Shown: in pieces, positions 25,745 through 34,570 of the stretch
Layout of the letters: each line of letters opens with the position of its first letter
Numbering within the stretch: position 1 is the first letter of the stretch
NCBI GenBank assembly: GCA_902784855.1
Contig: CACZWQ010000007.1
Coordinates: 7,498 to 63,950 of the forward strand
Direction: 5' to 3'
From: an uncultured Ruminococcus sp.
GTDB taxonomy: Bacteria > Bacillota > Clostridia > Oscillospirales > Acutalibacteraceae
Length of the DNA: 56,453 nt
Program-made: the position numbers and the translations under genes
The notes under the pieces: model-generated
Told to the model about the DNA's origin: nothing
Database searches by the model: none
What the model saw: the letters and a program-made list of their open reading frames with translations, nothing else

Positions 25745-26029
25745 ATGAACGCGTTTATCACATATTTTCTGCTTTACCTGCTTGCCGTCAACTTTTTCGC
25801 CTTCTGCATGACGGTGTTCGACAAACGGCGCGCGATCCGCGGCGGCAGGCGCGTGCGCGAGTCGACTTTGCTGACGGTGGCGGCGATCGGCGGCAGCGTG
25901 GGCATGTTTCTCACCATGCGCGCCATCCGCCACAAGACGCGGAAAAAGAAATTCATGCTGGGCATTCCCGCGATCTTTCTGTTGCAGGTCGCGGCGGCGT
26001 TCGGCATATGGAGGCTGCTGCATGGCTGA
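25745..26029 (+). CDS. DUF1294 membrane protein
   Basis: 94 aa from ATG 25745, with GGAG about 8 nt upstream. Pattern: an N-terminal helix (AFITYFLLYLLAVNFFAFCM), the conserved FDKRRAIRGGRRVRESTLL block, a second helix with the AAIGGSVGMFLTM motif, RHKTRKKKF, and a final helix. Function of the family is unknown. Its stop lies inside the next gene start (8-nt overlap), indicating coupled translation with the pseudouridine synthase. Confidence 0.88.
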   Translation: MNAFITYFLLYLLAVNFFAFCMTVFDKRRAIRGGRRVRESTLLTVAAIGGSVGMFLTMRAIRHKTRKKKFMLGIPAIFLLQVAAAFGIWRLLHG

Positions 26030-26888
26030 GATTTTGCATTTCACGGTGCCGCAGGAATATGACGGCAAGCCCGCGAAGTTCTTTCTCAAGGGCTATTGCA
26101 GCCTGTCCACCAGAATGATAACATCTTTAAAGCGCGAAACCGCGGGCATTTTGTCAAACGGAAAAATTTTGCGGACAGTCGACCCGGTCTATGCGGGTCA
26201 GACGGTCGAGATCCGCCTGCCCGAGGAGGAAAGCCCCTATATCGAGCCGGTCGCGGGTGCGCTGGATATCGTCTATGAGGACAGCTTTCTGCTCATCGTC
26301 AACAAGCCGCCCTACATGCCCGTGCACCCTGTCAAGCAGTATCAGACCGACACGCTCGCTAACCGTGTCGTCGCGTACAGCAGGGAGAAGGGCGAGCGCT
26401 ATGTATTCCGCGCGCTCAACCGCCTTGACCGCAACACCTCGGGCTTGGTGATGATCTGCAAGGACCGGTTCACGGTCAACAAGCTGAAAAACCGCGTACA
26501 CAAGACGTATCTCGCCTTGGTACACGGCAAAATGGAGAACAGCGGCACGATTTGCGCGCCCATCGGCTTGCGCCCCGATTCCAAGATCAGGCGGCATGTG
26601 CTGGCGGAGGGCGCGCCCGCCGTGACGCACTACAGGGTTCTTTATTCGAATAACGAATATTCCCTGCTCCGCATTTGGCTGGAGACGGGCAGGACGCACC
26701 AGATCCGCTGCCACATGGCGTCGCTGGGGCATCCGCTGCTCGGCGACGATCTGTACGGCGGCAGCACGGAACGTATCAAACGGCAGGCGCTCCACTGCGC
26801 ACAGATGCGCTTTGTGCACCCGGTCTCGGGAGAGGAGATCACGGTTTGCGCCGATACATTTTTTCAAGATGATAACCAAAAGGGCTGA
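26022..26888 (+). CDS. RluA-family rRNA/tRNA pseudouridine synthase
   Basis: 288 aa. An N-terminal S4-like segment (FFLKGYCSLSTRMITSLKRE ... GILSNGKIL) precedes the catalytic domain. Motif I contains the nucleophile Asp in RALNRLDRNTSGL, where the more common His before RLD is Asn. IVNKPPYMPVHPV, KTYLALVHGKM and LETGRTHQIRCHMASLGHPLLGDDLYGG are the other family motifs. Target RNA site (RluD/YlyB/RluB group) cannot be assigned from sequence. Confidence 0.92.
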   Translation: MAEILHFTVPQEYDGKPAKFFLKGYCSLSTRMITSLKRETAGILSNGKILRTVDPVYAGQTVEIRLPEEESPYIEPVAGALDIVYEDSFLLIVNKPPYMPVHPVKQYQTDTLANRVVAYSREKGERYVFRALNRLDRNTSGLVMICKDRFTVNKLKNRVHKTYLALVHGKMENSGTICAPIGLRPDSKIRRHVLAEGAPAVTHYRVLYSNNEYSLLRIWLETGRTHQIRCHMASLGHPLLGDDLYGGSTERIKRQALHCAQMRFVHPVSGEEITVCADTFFQDDNQKG

Positions 26889-26912
26889 TCTCGGTTGAGA
26901 TCAGCCTTCTGC
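26883..26912. terminator. Bidirectional terminator between convergent genes
   Basis: GGCTGATCTC (26883-26892), loop GGTT, GAGATCAGCC (26897-26906), with T- and A-rich flanks. The stem overlaps the ends of both convergent coding sequences (stops at 26888 and 26901). Confidence 0.8.
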
Positions 26913-28625
26913 TTTGTAGATATTGTAGCCGCGCGGTTCGGATATCAGGTCATAATACACCCTGCCGCCGTCCTTGGCATAATGCCGGGTGAAATACTTC
27001 TCCTTTTTGAACACCACGTTGTTGTCGATGATGTAGGTTTTCTTTTTGCTCAGCGCCGCCTCATAGATATTCTCGGGCAGGTGCCTGCGGCGCAGCGTCT
27101 CGGTGTTGTGGAAGTAGCCGAAGTCGTCGAGGTTGTCCAGATAGCCGCTGCGGAAGCCCCACATCGGGTGCAGGTAGTTCTCCGTGTTGCGGATAAAGCT
27201 GAGCTTGGTGTCGGGGTCCATGATGTAGTAGCAGTCGGGGTTGCGGTTGAGCTCCGAGATCAAAAAGCGCGCGTCATTCTCGTTTTCCTCTGTGGTGGCG
27301 ATGGGGTGGTGATAGTAATACAGCACGCCGCTCGCGCCGCCGAGGATGAGCAGCAGGACGCAGGATATGGCGAGATAGGCGTTGCGTATGCCGCGTTTGG
27401 CGATGGCCTGCACGTGGCGCGGTTCCTCAAAGTTGAAGGAATTGAGCAGCATGGCGATCATCAGCACCCAGATGCCGTAGGTGAGGTTGGCGCTGCTGTC
27501 GTAGAGGAAGCGCAGGACAAAGCCCGACAGGAAGCCGACGATACAGTAAAACAGCGGGAAGAACGAGAATCGGTTCTTGTGGTGGAAGATGAACACCAGC
27601 GAGACCGTCAGGTAGACCGCGATCACGATCACGGAGCGGTTGAGCTGCATGACCTCCTCGTAATTGTCCTCGAACACCGCATAGGAGACGTTGATGATGT
27701 TTTTGGGGTTGTCCTTCATCTGGATCGCGTGCACCGCCTTGAGCGCCGCGACATCCAGACCGCTGTCGGCGTCATAGTAGCCGTTTTTCAGCAGCTCATA
27801 GTCCGCCTCGGAGGTGATGCCCGCCTCCTCGAACGCCTCGATATGGTCGCCGTAGCTCGGGAAGGGAAGGGCGCTGACGGCGTTGCGGGTGACGGCGTAT
27901 TCGTAGTAGTTGCGCGATTCCTCGGTGGCGTGGTTGACCGAGTAGGAGAACTGGCAGAAGCCCAGCGTCAGCGCGGTCACAAAGATGAACATCAGCAAAA
28001 ACGGGCGAAAATACCAGAACAGCTTGCGGAAGGGCAGGCGGTATTTTTTCTTGGCGATCATATCGCCGAAGAAGAAGGCGATGGCAAAGCCCAGCGCGAC
28101 AAAGAAGTAGGCGACGTTGAGAAACGAGCCGAGCAGGATCTCAGCGACGCCGACCCAGCACGAGAGACTGTAGCGCCTTTGATGGATCGCCAGCAGCACC
28201 AGCAGAAAGCCCGCTGCGCAGAGCAGCGCCGCGGTGCGGGTGCTGTCCACATTGGCGTAATGCTGTAAGCAAAACATGATGTTGAGCAGCGAGGCAAAGA
28301 CAAACGCCTTGCGCTTGTTGAACTTGTCCGCAAACACGAAGGTGACGGACACGAACGCCGCATAGGACGCCATGACCTCAAACAGCACGAAGCAGTTGAT
28401 ATTGGGAAAGGCGTACTGCGTGGTGCCGATGAGGCTGGCGAGCAGGTAATTGATGGTCGCGTTGGCGTAGGTATGCTGCCGGCAGATGAGCACGGAGTTG
28501 GTGTAATCTGCGATCTCGGTGTAGCGGAACGACGCAAAGATGACGCACGCCGCGAGAAAGACGGCGTTGAGCACCAGAGAGAACAGCAGACAACTGCGCC
28601 AGACGGTTAAAAACTTTTCTTTCAT
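26901..28625 (-). CDS. Polytopic membrane protein of unknown function
   Basis: 574 aa. GGGAG lies 9 nt before ATG on the minus strand. About ten hydrophobic helices are seen in two groups (~12-240 and ~325-435) separated by a polar segment (~245-320). A soluble C-terminal domain of ~135 residues follows the last helix and contains RNPDCYYIMDPDTKLSF and KKKTYIIDNNVVFKKEKYF. The layout resembles GT-C type glycosyltransferases or O-antigen-ligase-like proteins with an extracytoplasmic tail, but I recognise no signature acidic first-loop motif, so no function is assigned. It follows the pseudokinase gene by 84 bp on the same strand. Confidence 0.75.
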   Translation of the reverse strand: MKEKFLTVWRSCLLFSLVLNAVFLAACVIFASFRYTEIADYTNSVLICRQHTYANATINYLLASLIGTTQYAFPNINCFVLFEVMASYAAFVSVTFVFADKFNKRKAFVFASLLNIMFCLQHYANVDSTRTAALLCAAGFLLVLLAIHQRRYSLSCWVGVAEILLGSFLNVAYFFVALGFAIAFFFGDMIAKKKYRLPFRKLFWYFRPFLLMFIFVTALTLGFCQFSYSVNHATEESRNYYEYAVTRNAVSALPFPSYGDHIEAFEEAGITSEADYELLKNGYYDADSGLDVAALKAVHAIQMKDNPKNIINVSYAVFEDNYEEVMQLNRSVIVIAVYLTVSLVFIFHHKNRFSFFPLFYCIVGFLSGFVLRFLYDSSANLTYGIWVLMIAMLLNSFNFEEPRHVQAIAKRGIRNAYLAISCVLLLILGGASGVLYYYHHPIATTEENENDARFLISELNRNPDCYYIMDPDTKLSFIRNTENYLHPMWGFRSGYLDNLDDFGYFHNTETLRRRHLPENIYEAALSKKKTYIIDNNVVFKKEKYFTRHYAKDGGRVYYDLISEPRGYNIYKAEG

Positions 28626-28709
28626 GAAACTTCGCTCCCGAAGATGATCTGAATTACAATCATTTTCGATGAAATATCGGAATGTGCCGAAAGGGAAGAG
28701 GTCCCTCGT

Positions 28710-30524
28710 TTACTCGTAGTCACCCTCGCCGCTGTCGGAATTGCTGCTTTCGGTGCTGCTGCTCTCCTGCGGATGGGTGAGACCCGAGGAGCGGATGAGC
28801 GTAATGGTGCTGCCTCTCTTGACGGTCTGGCTGCTGTCGGGGGACATCGAGATGATGAAGCCCGCGTCATAGTCGTCGCTCTTGCGGCTCTCGCCGTATT
28901 CGACCTTCAAGCCCTGACCTTCGAGCACCTCTTCGGCGTAGTCGAAGTAGAAGCCCGTGACGTCGAACGGCGTGACGTCCTCGTCGACGATCTCCTCGGT
29001 GGTCGGCTCTGTCGGCTCTGTCTCCTCCGGCACGGTCGTTTCGGGTGCGGCGGTCGGGACGGTGACAGGCGGCTCCACGGTCGCTTTCTCCGTTGCGGGC
29101 GCCGCGGTCGGACGGGTGTCCTCCTGACCGAACGGCAGCAGACCGTTCTGCACCGCAAATACCGCCAGCGCTGCCAGCGCGACCAGCGCGGCGAGGATGA
29201 TGGCGATGATGCCGAAGATGAAGGACTTGCTGCGTCCCGCCGGCTCCTGATCGTCGCGGATCTCCTCGCGGCGGAAAGGCGCTTTGGCGTTCATGACCTC
29301 CTGATCGGAGGCGGGCGCCTGCTTTTTGACGGGGACGGTCGCCTGCGGCGCGCCCTTCTTGTCGTCGCCCTCGGGCACATCCTCCTCGAAGAAGTCGCCG
29401 TAATCCTTGTTTTCGGCGTTCTTCGGGTCGCGGAGATTAAAGACGCGCGTGTGCACCTCATAGTCGTCAAAGACCTTGTTGTCGATCTCCTGCGAGGCGG
29501 CGTCCTTTGCCTGCTGCATGGCGGCGTTGGCAGCTATCGCGGCGCCCTTTGCCATATTGGGAGCATTCGGCTCGTCCGCCTCCTGCTTGGGAGCGGGGAC
29601 GGCGGCATTTTCGTTCTCCTCGAAGGAGAACTCCTCAAAGACATTGCTCTCAAACTCGGTGCTCTCGGGCACGATGATCTGCTGCGCCTGTGCGGCGGCT
29701 GCGGGCAGCTCCGCCTTGATGGCGGCAAGCGCGTTCTTGAGATTGTTCGCGTTCTTCCAGCGGTTCCTGTTTTCGGGCTGGCAGGCGATGATGATGACGC
29801 TCTTGAGCTTTTCGCTTCCGTGCGCGGGCGCGGGTACGGTCGTAGCGGTTTGGCGCTGCTTAACGGCGGCGGCGCGGTCGGCGGTATCCGACTCAAAGGG
29901 CAGCTTGCCGTCGTTTGCCATGGCGTACATCATCAAACCGAGCGAATAGATGTCGGTGGTATAGTCGGGCTGCTTGCCCTGCTGCATCTCGGGAGCGAGG
30001 AAGGCAGGTTCGTCCGCAGTGCCCTCAAAGGCGGTGAAGCCGCCCAGCGTATAGCGGTCGTTTTTCCCGACGAACACATTTTCGGGCTTGATATTGCCGT
30101 GGAGGATATTATTCTGCTCGAGCTTGTCGAGGATCTCGCTGATTTGCAGACCGAAGTCGACGATGTCGTGGTCGGTGAACTGCTTGCCCGCCATGGCGAC
30201 CCCAAAGGGCTTGGCGTCTGTCGTCAGCAGGTAGAGCGAGATCTTTGCCTTGGAGGGGATATTGTCCACCACCGCGTCGATGTAGTTGCTGACGCCGCGG
30301 ATCTTGCTGACCGATTTGACGAAGTTCGCCTCGTCGGTGACCAGATCGACGTTTTCGCTGTTATAGTTGTCGCCCTCGAAGCTGACATAGGTCAGGACAG
30401 CGTTTGTTTTGGAGCCGTCAAATTCCGTTCTGACAACGCTGTAGATGGGATAGTTGCCTGTCTCGTCGGCAGGGGAAACGACCTTCCAAGCCTTTAACTG
30501 CTCGGGAAGCTTTAGCTTTGCCAT
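28710..30524 (-). CDS. Membrane PASTA protein with a degenerate Ser/Thr kinase domain (pseudokinase)
   Basis: 604 aa from ATG 30524; AGAGGAG is 8 nt upstream, and the longer open frame has no ribosome site. Residues ~10-275 follow the Hanks kinase fold (IL(H)GNIKPENVFV, FLAPEMQQGKQPDYTTDIYSLGLMMY). Key residues are lost: no VAIK Lys (AVLTYVSF), HRD is HGN (142-144), and DFG is LGG (160-162). Only the downstream Asn of the catalytic loop, APE and the F-helix Asp remain. A disordered acidic linker (~300-430), one helix (FIFGIIAIILAALVALAALA, ~435-458), a Pro/Thr/Glu-rich spacer and one PASTA-like domain (~525-590) follow. It is probably a peptidoglycan- or muropeptide-sensing scaffold without phosphotransfer. 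Confidence 0.88.
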   Translation of the reverse strand: MAKLKLPEQLKAWKVVSPADETGNYPIYSVVRTEFDGSKTNAVLTYVSFEGDNYNSENVDLVTDEANFVKSVSKIRGVSNYIDAVVDNIPSKAKISLYLLTTDAKPFGVAMAGKQFTDHDIVDFGLQISEILDKLEQNNILHGNIKPENVFVGKNDRYTLGGFTAFEGTADEPAFLAPEMQQGKQPDYTTDIYSLGLMMYAMANDGKLPFESDTADRAAAVKQRQTATTVPAPAHGSEKLKSVIIIACQPENRNRWKNANNLKNALAAIKAELPAAAAQAQQIIVPESTEFESNVFEEFSFEENENAAVPAPKQEADEPNAPNMAKGAAIAANAAMQQAKDAASQEIDNKVFDDYEVHTRVFNLRDPKNAENKDYGDFFEEDVPEGDDKKGAPQATVPVKKQAPASDQEVMNAKAPFRREEIRDDQEPAGRSKSFIFGIIAIILAALVALAALAVFAVQNGLLPFGQEDTRPTAAPATEKATVEPPVTVPTAAPETTVPEETEPTEPTTEEIVDEDVTPFDVTGFYFDYAEEVLEGQGLKVEYGESRKSDDYDAGFIISMSPDSSQTVKRGSTITLIRSSGLTHPQESSSTESSNSDSGEGDYE

Positions 30525-30587
30525 ATTGATTCTCCTCTTTTCTGATTTCATATTCATAAAACACCGAATAATCTTACAATTATGTTC

Positions 30588-30616
30588 ATTATAGCATAGT
30601 CTTATCAATTTTTCCA
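30588..30616 (-). promoter_or_regulatory. Promoter of the pseudokinase gene
   Basis: Minus strand: TGGAAA (complement at 30611-30616), 17-nt spacer, TATAAT (30588-30593) with an extended -10 (TGC before the box). Confidence 0.6.
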
Positions 30617-30692
30617 CTGTTTTGGAAAAAAAGCGCCGGGAAATCCGATTTCGTTTTCAGAGCAGGAGACATCCGGCGCTGCTGCGGCGCGT

Positions 30693-31067
30693 TCAGGAGC
30701 GGATCGCCGCCAGCACCCCGCCGATGATGCCGCCGAGCAGAGTTGCCGCCGCTTTGCAGGGCAGCAGCACGGTAAAATCCGCCATGCCGCGCAGTGCTGC
30801 CGTGAGCGAGAGTGCGCAGAGCATGCCGAAGCCCGTGAGCGCGCCCGCGATCACGCCTGCGCCGCGGTTGAGCTTCGTCGCGACAAACCCGCCGAGTACG
30901 GCGCCCAGCGCGAGAAAGCCCACCGGCACAAATTCGATCACCTGCACGGGCAGCAGACCGCTCTTGGTCATGATGACGGCAAAGATGCACAGCAGCGCCA
31001 CGCTCGTCAAAATGCCGCACAGCAGCCCCGTGACGGACGCCTTGAGTAATCTCTTTTTATCGGACAT
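30693..31067 (-). CDS. TIGR04086-type small membrane protein
   Basis: 124 aa with four hydrophobic helices separated by short polar turns: KASVTGLLCGILTSVALLCI, VPVGFLALGAVLGGFVA, GAGVIAGALTGFGMLCALS and AAATLLGGIIGGVLAA. The Gly-rich packing and the position directly after yajC match the TIGR04086 family, often found beside yajC in Clostridia. Function unknown. The yajC terminator lies between the two genes, so expression here is probably by readthrough. Confidence 0.75.
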   Translation of the reverse strand: MSDKKRLLKASVTGLLCGILTSVALLCIFAVIMTKSGLLPVQVIEFVPVGFLALGAVLGGFVATKLNRGAGVIAGALTGFGMLCALSLTAALRGMADFTVLLPCKAAATLLGGIIGGVLAAIRS

Positions 31068-31069
31068 AA

Positions 31070-31112
31070 AAAATCCCCCCGAATCATACTTATCGCAGTA
31101 TATTCGGGGAGA
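31070..31112 (-). terminator. Terminator downstream of yajC
   Basis: Minus strand: stem CCCCGAATATACT paired with AGTATGATTCGGGG around CGATA, followed by GATTTTTT. Confidence 0.75.
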
Positions 31113-31148
31113 TTGTCGTTTATGCTTTGGATGCGGAGCGGAAAAGCG

Positions 31149-31502
31149 TTATTCCTCTTCCTTCTTCTTTCTGTTAAAGAGGCTGAAGCCCTTCTTCTCG
31201 GTGGTCGCCGGGGTCGTTTCCTTGACGGTGTCGACCGAGGAAATACACCATTTCTTGAACTTCATCTTCACTCTGTCGGAGCCTGTTTCGATGATCAGCG
31301 CGTCCTCGTCGTCCTTGATCGCGACGACTCTGCCGACGATACCGCCAATGGTGGTGATCTCGTCGCCGATCTCGAGATTATTGCGCATTGCCGCTTCTTC
31401 TTTTTTCTTCTTTGAGTTCGGTCTGAGCAGGAATAAGTAAACCAGACCGATGATGACCGCATAGATCGCGATCATGCCTATCATGCCGCCGGTGCCTTGC
31501 AT
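31149..31502 (-). CDS. yajC: Preprotein translocase subunit YajC
   Basis: 117 aa. One N-terminal helix (GMIGMIAIYAVIIGLVYLFLLRPNSKKKKEE) followed by the conserved cytoplasmic strand-rich region NNLEIGDEITTIGGIVGRVVAIKDDEDALIIETG. It joins the SecDF-YajC complex that assists export. AGGAGG is 9 nt before ATG. Neighbouring tgt and queA are the usual bacterial context. It has its own strong promoter between tgt and yajC. Confidence 0.95.
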   Translation of the reverse strand: MQGTGGMIGMIAIYAVIIGLVYLFLLRPNSKKKKEEAAMRNNLEIGDEITTIGGIVGRVVAIKDDEDALIIETGSDRVKMKFKKWCISSVDTVKETTPATTEKKGFSLFNRKKKEEE

Positions 31503-31552
31503 AGTAGTAACCTCCTAATATTTCACTCATTGCTTATAACACAACAAATTGT

Positions 31553-31581
31553 ATTATAACAGTTTTGCGGCAGAGTTTCAA
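31553..31581 (-). promoter_or_regulatory. Promoter of yajC
   Basis: Minus strand: TTGAAA (31576-31581), 17-nt spacer, TATAAT (31553-31558). Both boxes are near or at consensus. Confidence 0.8.
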
Positions 31582-31621
31582 GTGTTTTTGCAAGATTTTT
31601 TCAACAGAATCGAATTTGCCG

Positions 31622-32782
<1,161 letters not shown>

Positions 32783-32824
32783 TTAAAGCTTATGGGACGC
32801 AGGTTTTTGAGAAAAGACAGTGTA

Positions 32825-33208
32825 TTATTGTTTTCTTTCAAAAGACTTTATCCATTTGAGGATCGCATCATAATCCGCTGTACCTGAAGCAACGGCGAGC
32901 CCGAGCCGGATTACGTCATCATCGGAGGGCGTGATATGGATACCGTTCATTTCCAAAAAAGCCAACATGACATACATGCCGATGCGTTTGTTTCCGTCAA
33001 CAAAGGCGTGGTTGGAAATCAAAGAGAAACCGAGCTTTGCCGCTTTCTCTTCCTTTGACGGAAATAAATCCAACCCGTCAAATGTCTGATAAGCGGATTC
33101 CGGCGCGCTCTCTAACAGTCCGAAGTCTCTCACTCCCGCGTCGCCGCCTGTTTCCTGCGCGATCAGTTGATGTAAAAGCAATACTTTTTCCTGACTGAAT
33201 CTGATCAT
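32825..33208 (-). CDS. Fic/Doc family toxin
   Basis: 127 aa, the size of Doc-type toxins. The active loop is NHAFVDGNKRIGMYVMLAFLEMNG (His67 to ~89); the Lys in DGNKR matches Doc rather than AMP-transferring Fic enzymes, which carry GNGR. N-terminal helices (SQEKVLLLHQLIAQETGG, VRDFGLLESAPESAYQTF) also follow the death-on-curing family. Doc phosphorylates EF-Tu; whether this one does is inference. Its ATG overlaps the stop of the upstream 59-aa gene (ATGA), the normal antitoxin-toxin order. Confidence 0.88.
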   Translation of the reverse strand: MIRFSQEKVLLLHQLIAQETGGDAGVRDFGLLESAPESAYQTFDGLDLFPSKEEKAAKLGFSLISNHAFVDGNKRIGMYVMLAFLEMNGIHITPSDDDVIRLGLAVASGTADYDAILKWIKSFERKQ

Positions 33209-33384
33209 TTTGCGAGCTCCTCAAATGCCTTGTGGTATTTTGTTAAAATGTGTTTTGACACAAGCTTGAACTTTTCTTCATCGTATTCGCTGCCCGACAG
33301 ACGCAGCATGTATTCGATCACCTCTCCCAGATGTTCCTCGGGGATGATGTCGATAATGCTTTTGGCGTAATCTCTTTCACTCAT
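33205..33384 (-). CDS. Small putative antitoxin for the Fic/Doc toxin
   Basis: 59 aa, translated by hand from the minus strand: it begins MSERDYAKSIIDIIPEEHLG and ends YHKAFEELAK. AGGAGG lies 9 nt upstream. The first half (IDIIPEEHLGEVIEYMLRL) resembles the helix of short RelB/Phd-like or DUF2281-like antitoxin N-termini; the Lys-rich second half would be the toxin-binding tail. The assignment rests mainly on the four-base overlap with the Doc-like gene and its size. Confidence 0.75.
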   Translation of the reverse strand: MSERDYAKSIIDIIPEEHLGEVIEYMLRLSGSEYDEEKFKLVSKHILTKYHKAFEELAK

Positions 33385-33389
33385 GATAT

Positions 33390-33409
33390 TTCCTCCTAAG
33401 AAATAAGCA
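33390..33409. repeat. 20-bp direct repeat, queA-proximal copy
   Basis: Identical to 32755-32774. It covers the last codons and stop of queA and the antitoxin ribosome site. Confidence 0.9.
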
Positions 33410-34421
33410 TCGCATCTCCAAAGCTAAAAAATCTGTATTTTTCTTTTACGGCAATTTCATAGGCGTGCATGACGTTGTCATAGCCCGCGAAAGCCGAGAC
33501 GAGCATGATCAGCGTACTTTCGGGGAGGTGGAAGTTGGTGACGAGGCCGTCCAGTACCTTAAATTCATAGCCGGGATAGATGAAGATATCGGTAAATCCC
33601 TCGCAGGGCTTGATCTCGCCGAATTGTGTCGCGACGCTCTCCAGCGTGCGGCAGGAGGTGGTGCCGATGGCGATGACCCTGCCGCCGCGCTGCTTGGTCT
33701 CGTTGATCAGGCGGGCGGTCTCGGCGGGAAGCTCATAGTGCTCGCTGTGCATCTTGTGCTGCGTCACGTCGTCGACCTTGACGGGGCGGAAGGTGCCCAA
33801 GCCGACGTGCAGGGTGACATAGGCGATCTTTACGCCCTTTCGGCGGATGCGCTCCATCAGCTCCTCGGTGAAGTGCAGACCCGCCGTCGGCGCGGCGGCG
33901 GAGCCGAGCTCGTGGCTGTAGACGGTCTGATAGCGCTCCCGGTCCTTCAATTCCTCGGTGATATAGGGCGGCAGCGGCATCTGTCCGATCTTGTCAAGCG
34001 CGGCGAAGAAGCTCTCGTCGCAGTCGAAGTCGACCACGCGGTTGCCGTCGTCCCTGACGGAGGCGACCGTCGCCGTGAGAATGCCGTCGCCGAAGGTGAA
34101 GCGCGCGCCCTCGCGGGCTTTTTTGCCCGGCTTGCAGAGGGTCTCCCAGCGGTTGCCGGCGATCTGCCTGAGCAGCAAAAACTCCACCCGCGCACCGGTG
34201 CCGTCCTTGACGCCGTAAATGCGGGCGGGAAGCACGCGCGAATCGTTGGCGACGATCAGGTCGCCCTCGTTGAGATAATCGATGATATCATGGAAGTGCC
34301 GGTGCGCGATCTCGCCCGTTCGGCGGTCGAGCAAAAGCAGGCGCGAGCTGTCGCGCGGTTCCACGGGAGTTTGGGCGATCAGCTCCTTTGGCAAATCGTA
34401 ATAAAAATCGCTGGTTTTCAT
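33396..34421 (-). CDS. queA: S-adenosylmethionine:tRNA ribosyltransferase-isomerase
   Basis: 341 aa from ATG 34421, preceded by AAAGGA; the frame is open eight codons further without a ribosome site. It makes epoxyqueuosine from preQ1 already placed in tRNA by Tgt. [47 protein letters not shown], the PLPPYI block, [51 protein letters not shown], and [26 protein letters not shown] are all in place. First gene of the queA-tgt cluster. Confidence 0.97.
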   Translation of the reverse strand: MKTSDFYYDLPKELIAQTPVEPRDSSRLLLLDRRTGEIAHRHFHDIIDYLNEGDLIVANDSRVLPARIYGVKDGTGARVEFLLLRQIAGNRWETLCKPGKKAREGARFTFGDGILTATVASVRDDGNRVVDFDCDESFFAALDKIGQMPLPPYITEELKDRERYQTVYSHELGSAAAPTAGLHFTEELMERIRRKGVKIAYVTLHVGLGTFRPVKVDDVTQHKMHSEHYELPAETARLINETKQRGGRVIAIGTTSCRTLESVATQFGEIKPCEGFTDIFIYPGYEFKVLDGLVTNFHLPESTLIMLVSAFAGYDNVMHAYEIAVKEKYRFFSFGDAMLIS

Positions 34422-34503
34422 AAAGATTCCTTTCAAAACTCTCACTAATTATGGATAAATATATTTTGCGGTTGCATGGAGTAATCTGTTCGGCACACCA
34501 TCT

Positions 34504-34532
34504 ATCATAGACTATTTTTGAGCAGTTGGCAA
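34504..34532 (-). promoter_or_regulatory. Promoter of queA
   Basis: Minus strand: TTGCCA (34527-34532), 17-nt spacer, TATGAT (34504-34509). Confidence 0.65.
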
Positions 34533-34570
34533 CCGTTTTTTTAAAATTGTTTCAATCGGAGGAATCAACA

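Noticed and set aside
26895-30497. Long plus-strand frames opposite the membrane protein and pseudokinase genes
   Set aside because: Compositionally biased (Val/Asp/Arg/Leu-rich) shadows; the minus-strand genes have recognisable domains and ribosome sites.
34433-34570. Lysine riboswitch upstream of asd-dapA-dapB
   Set aside because: The spacer is only ~150 bp, is occupied partly by the queA promoter, and shows none of the long multi-helix structure that riboswitch needs.
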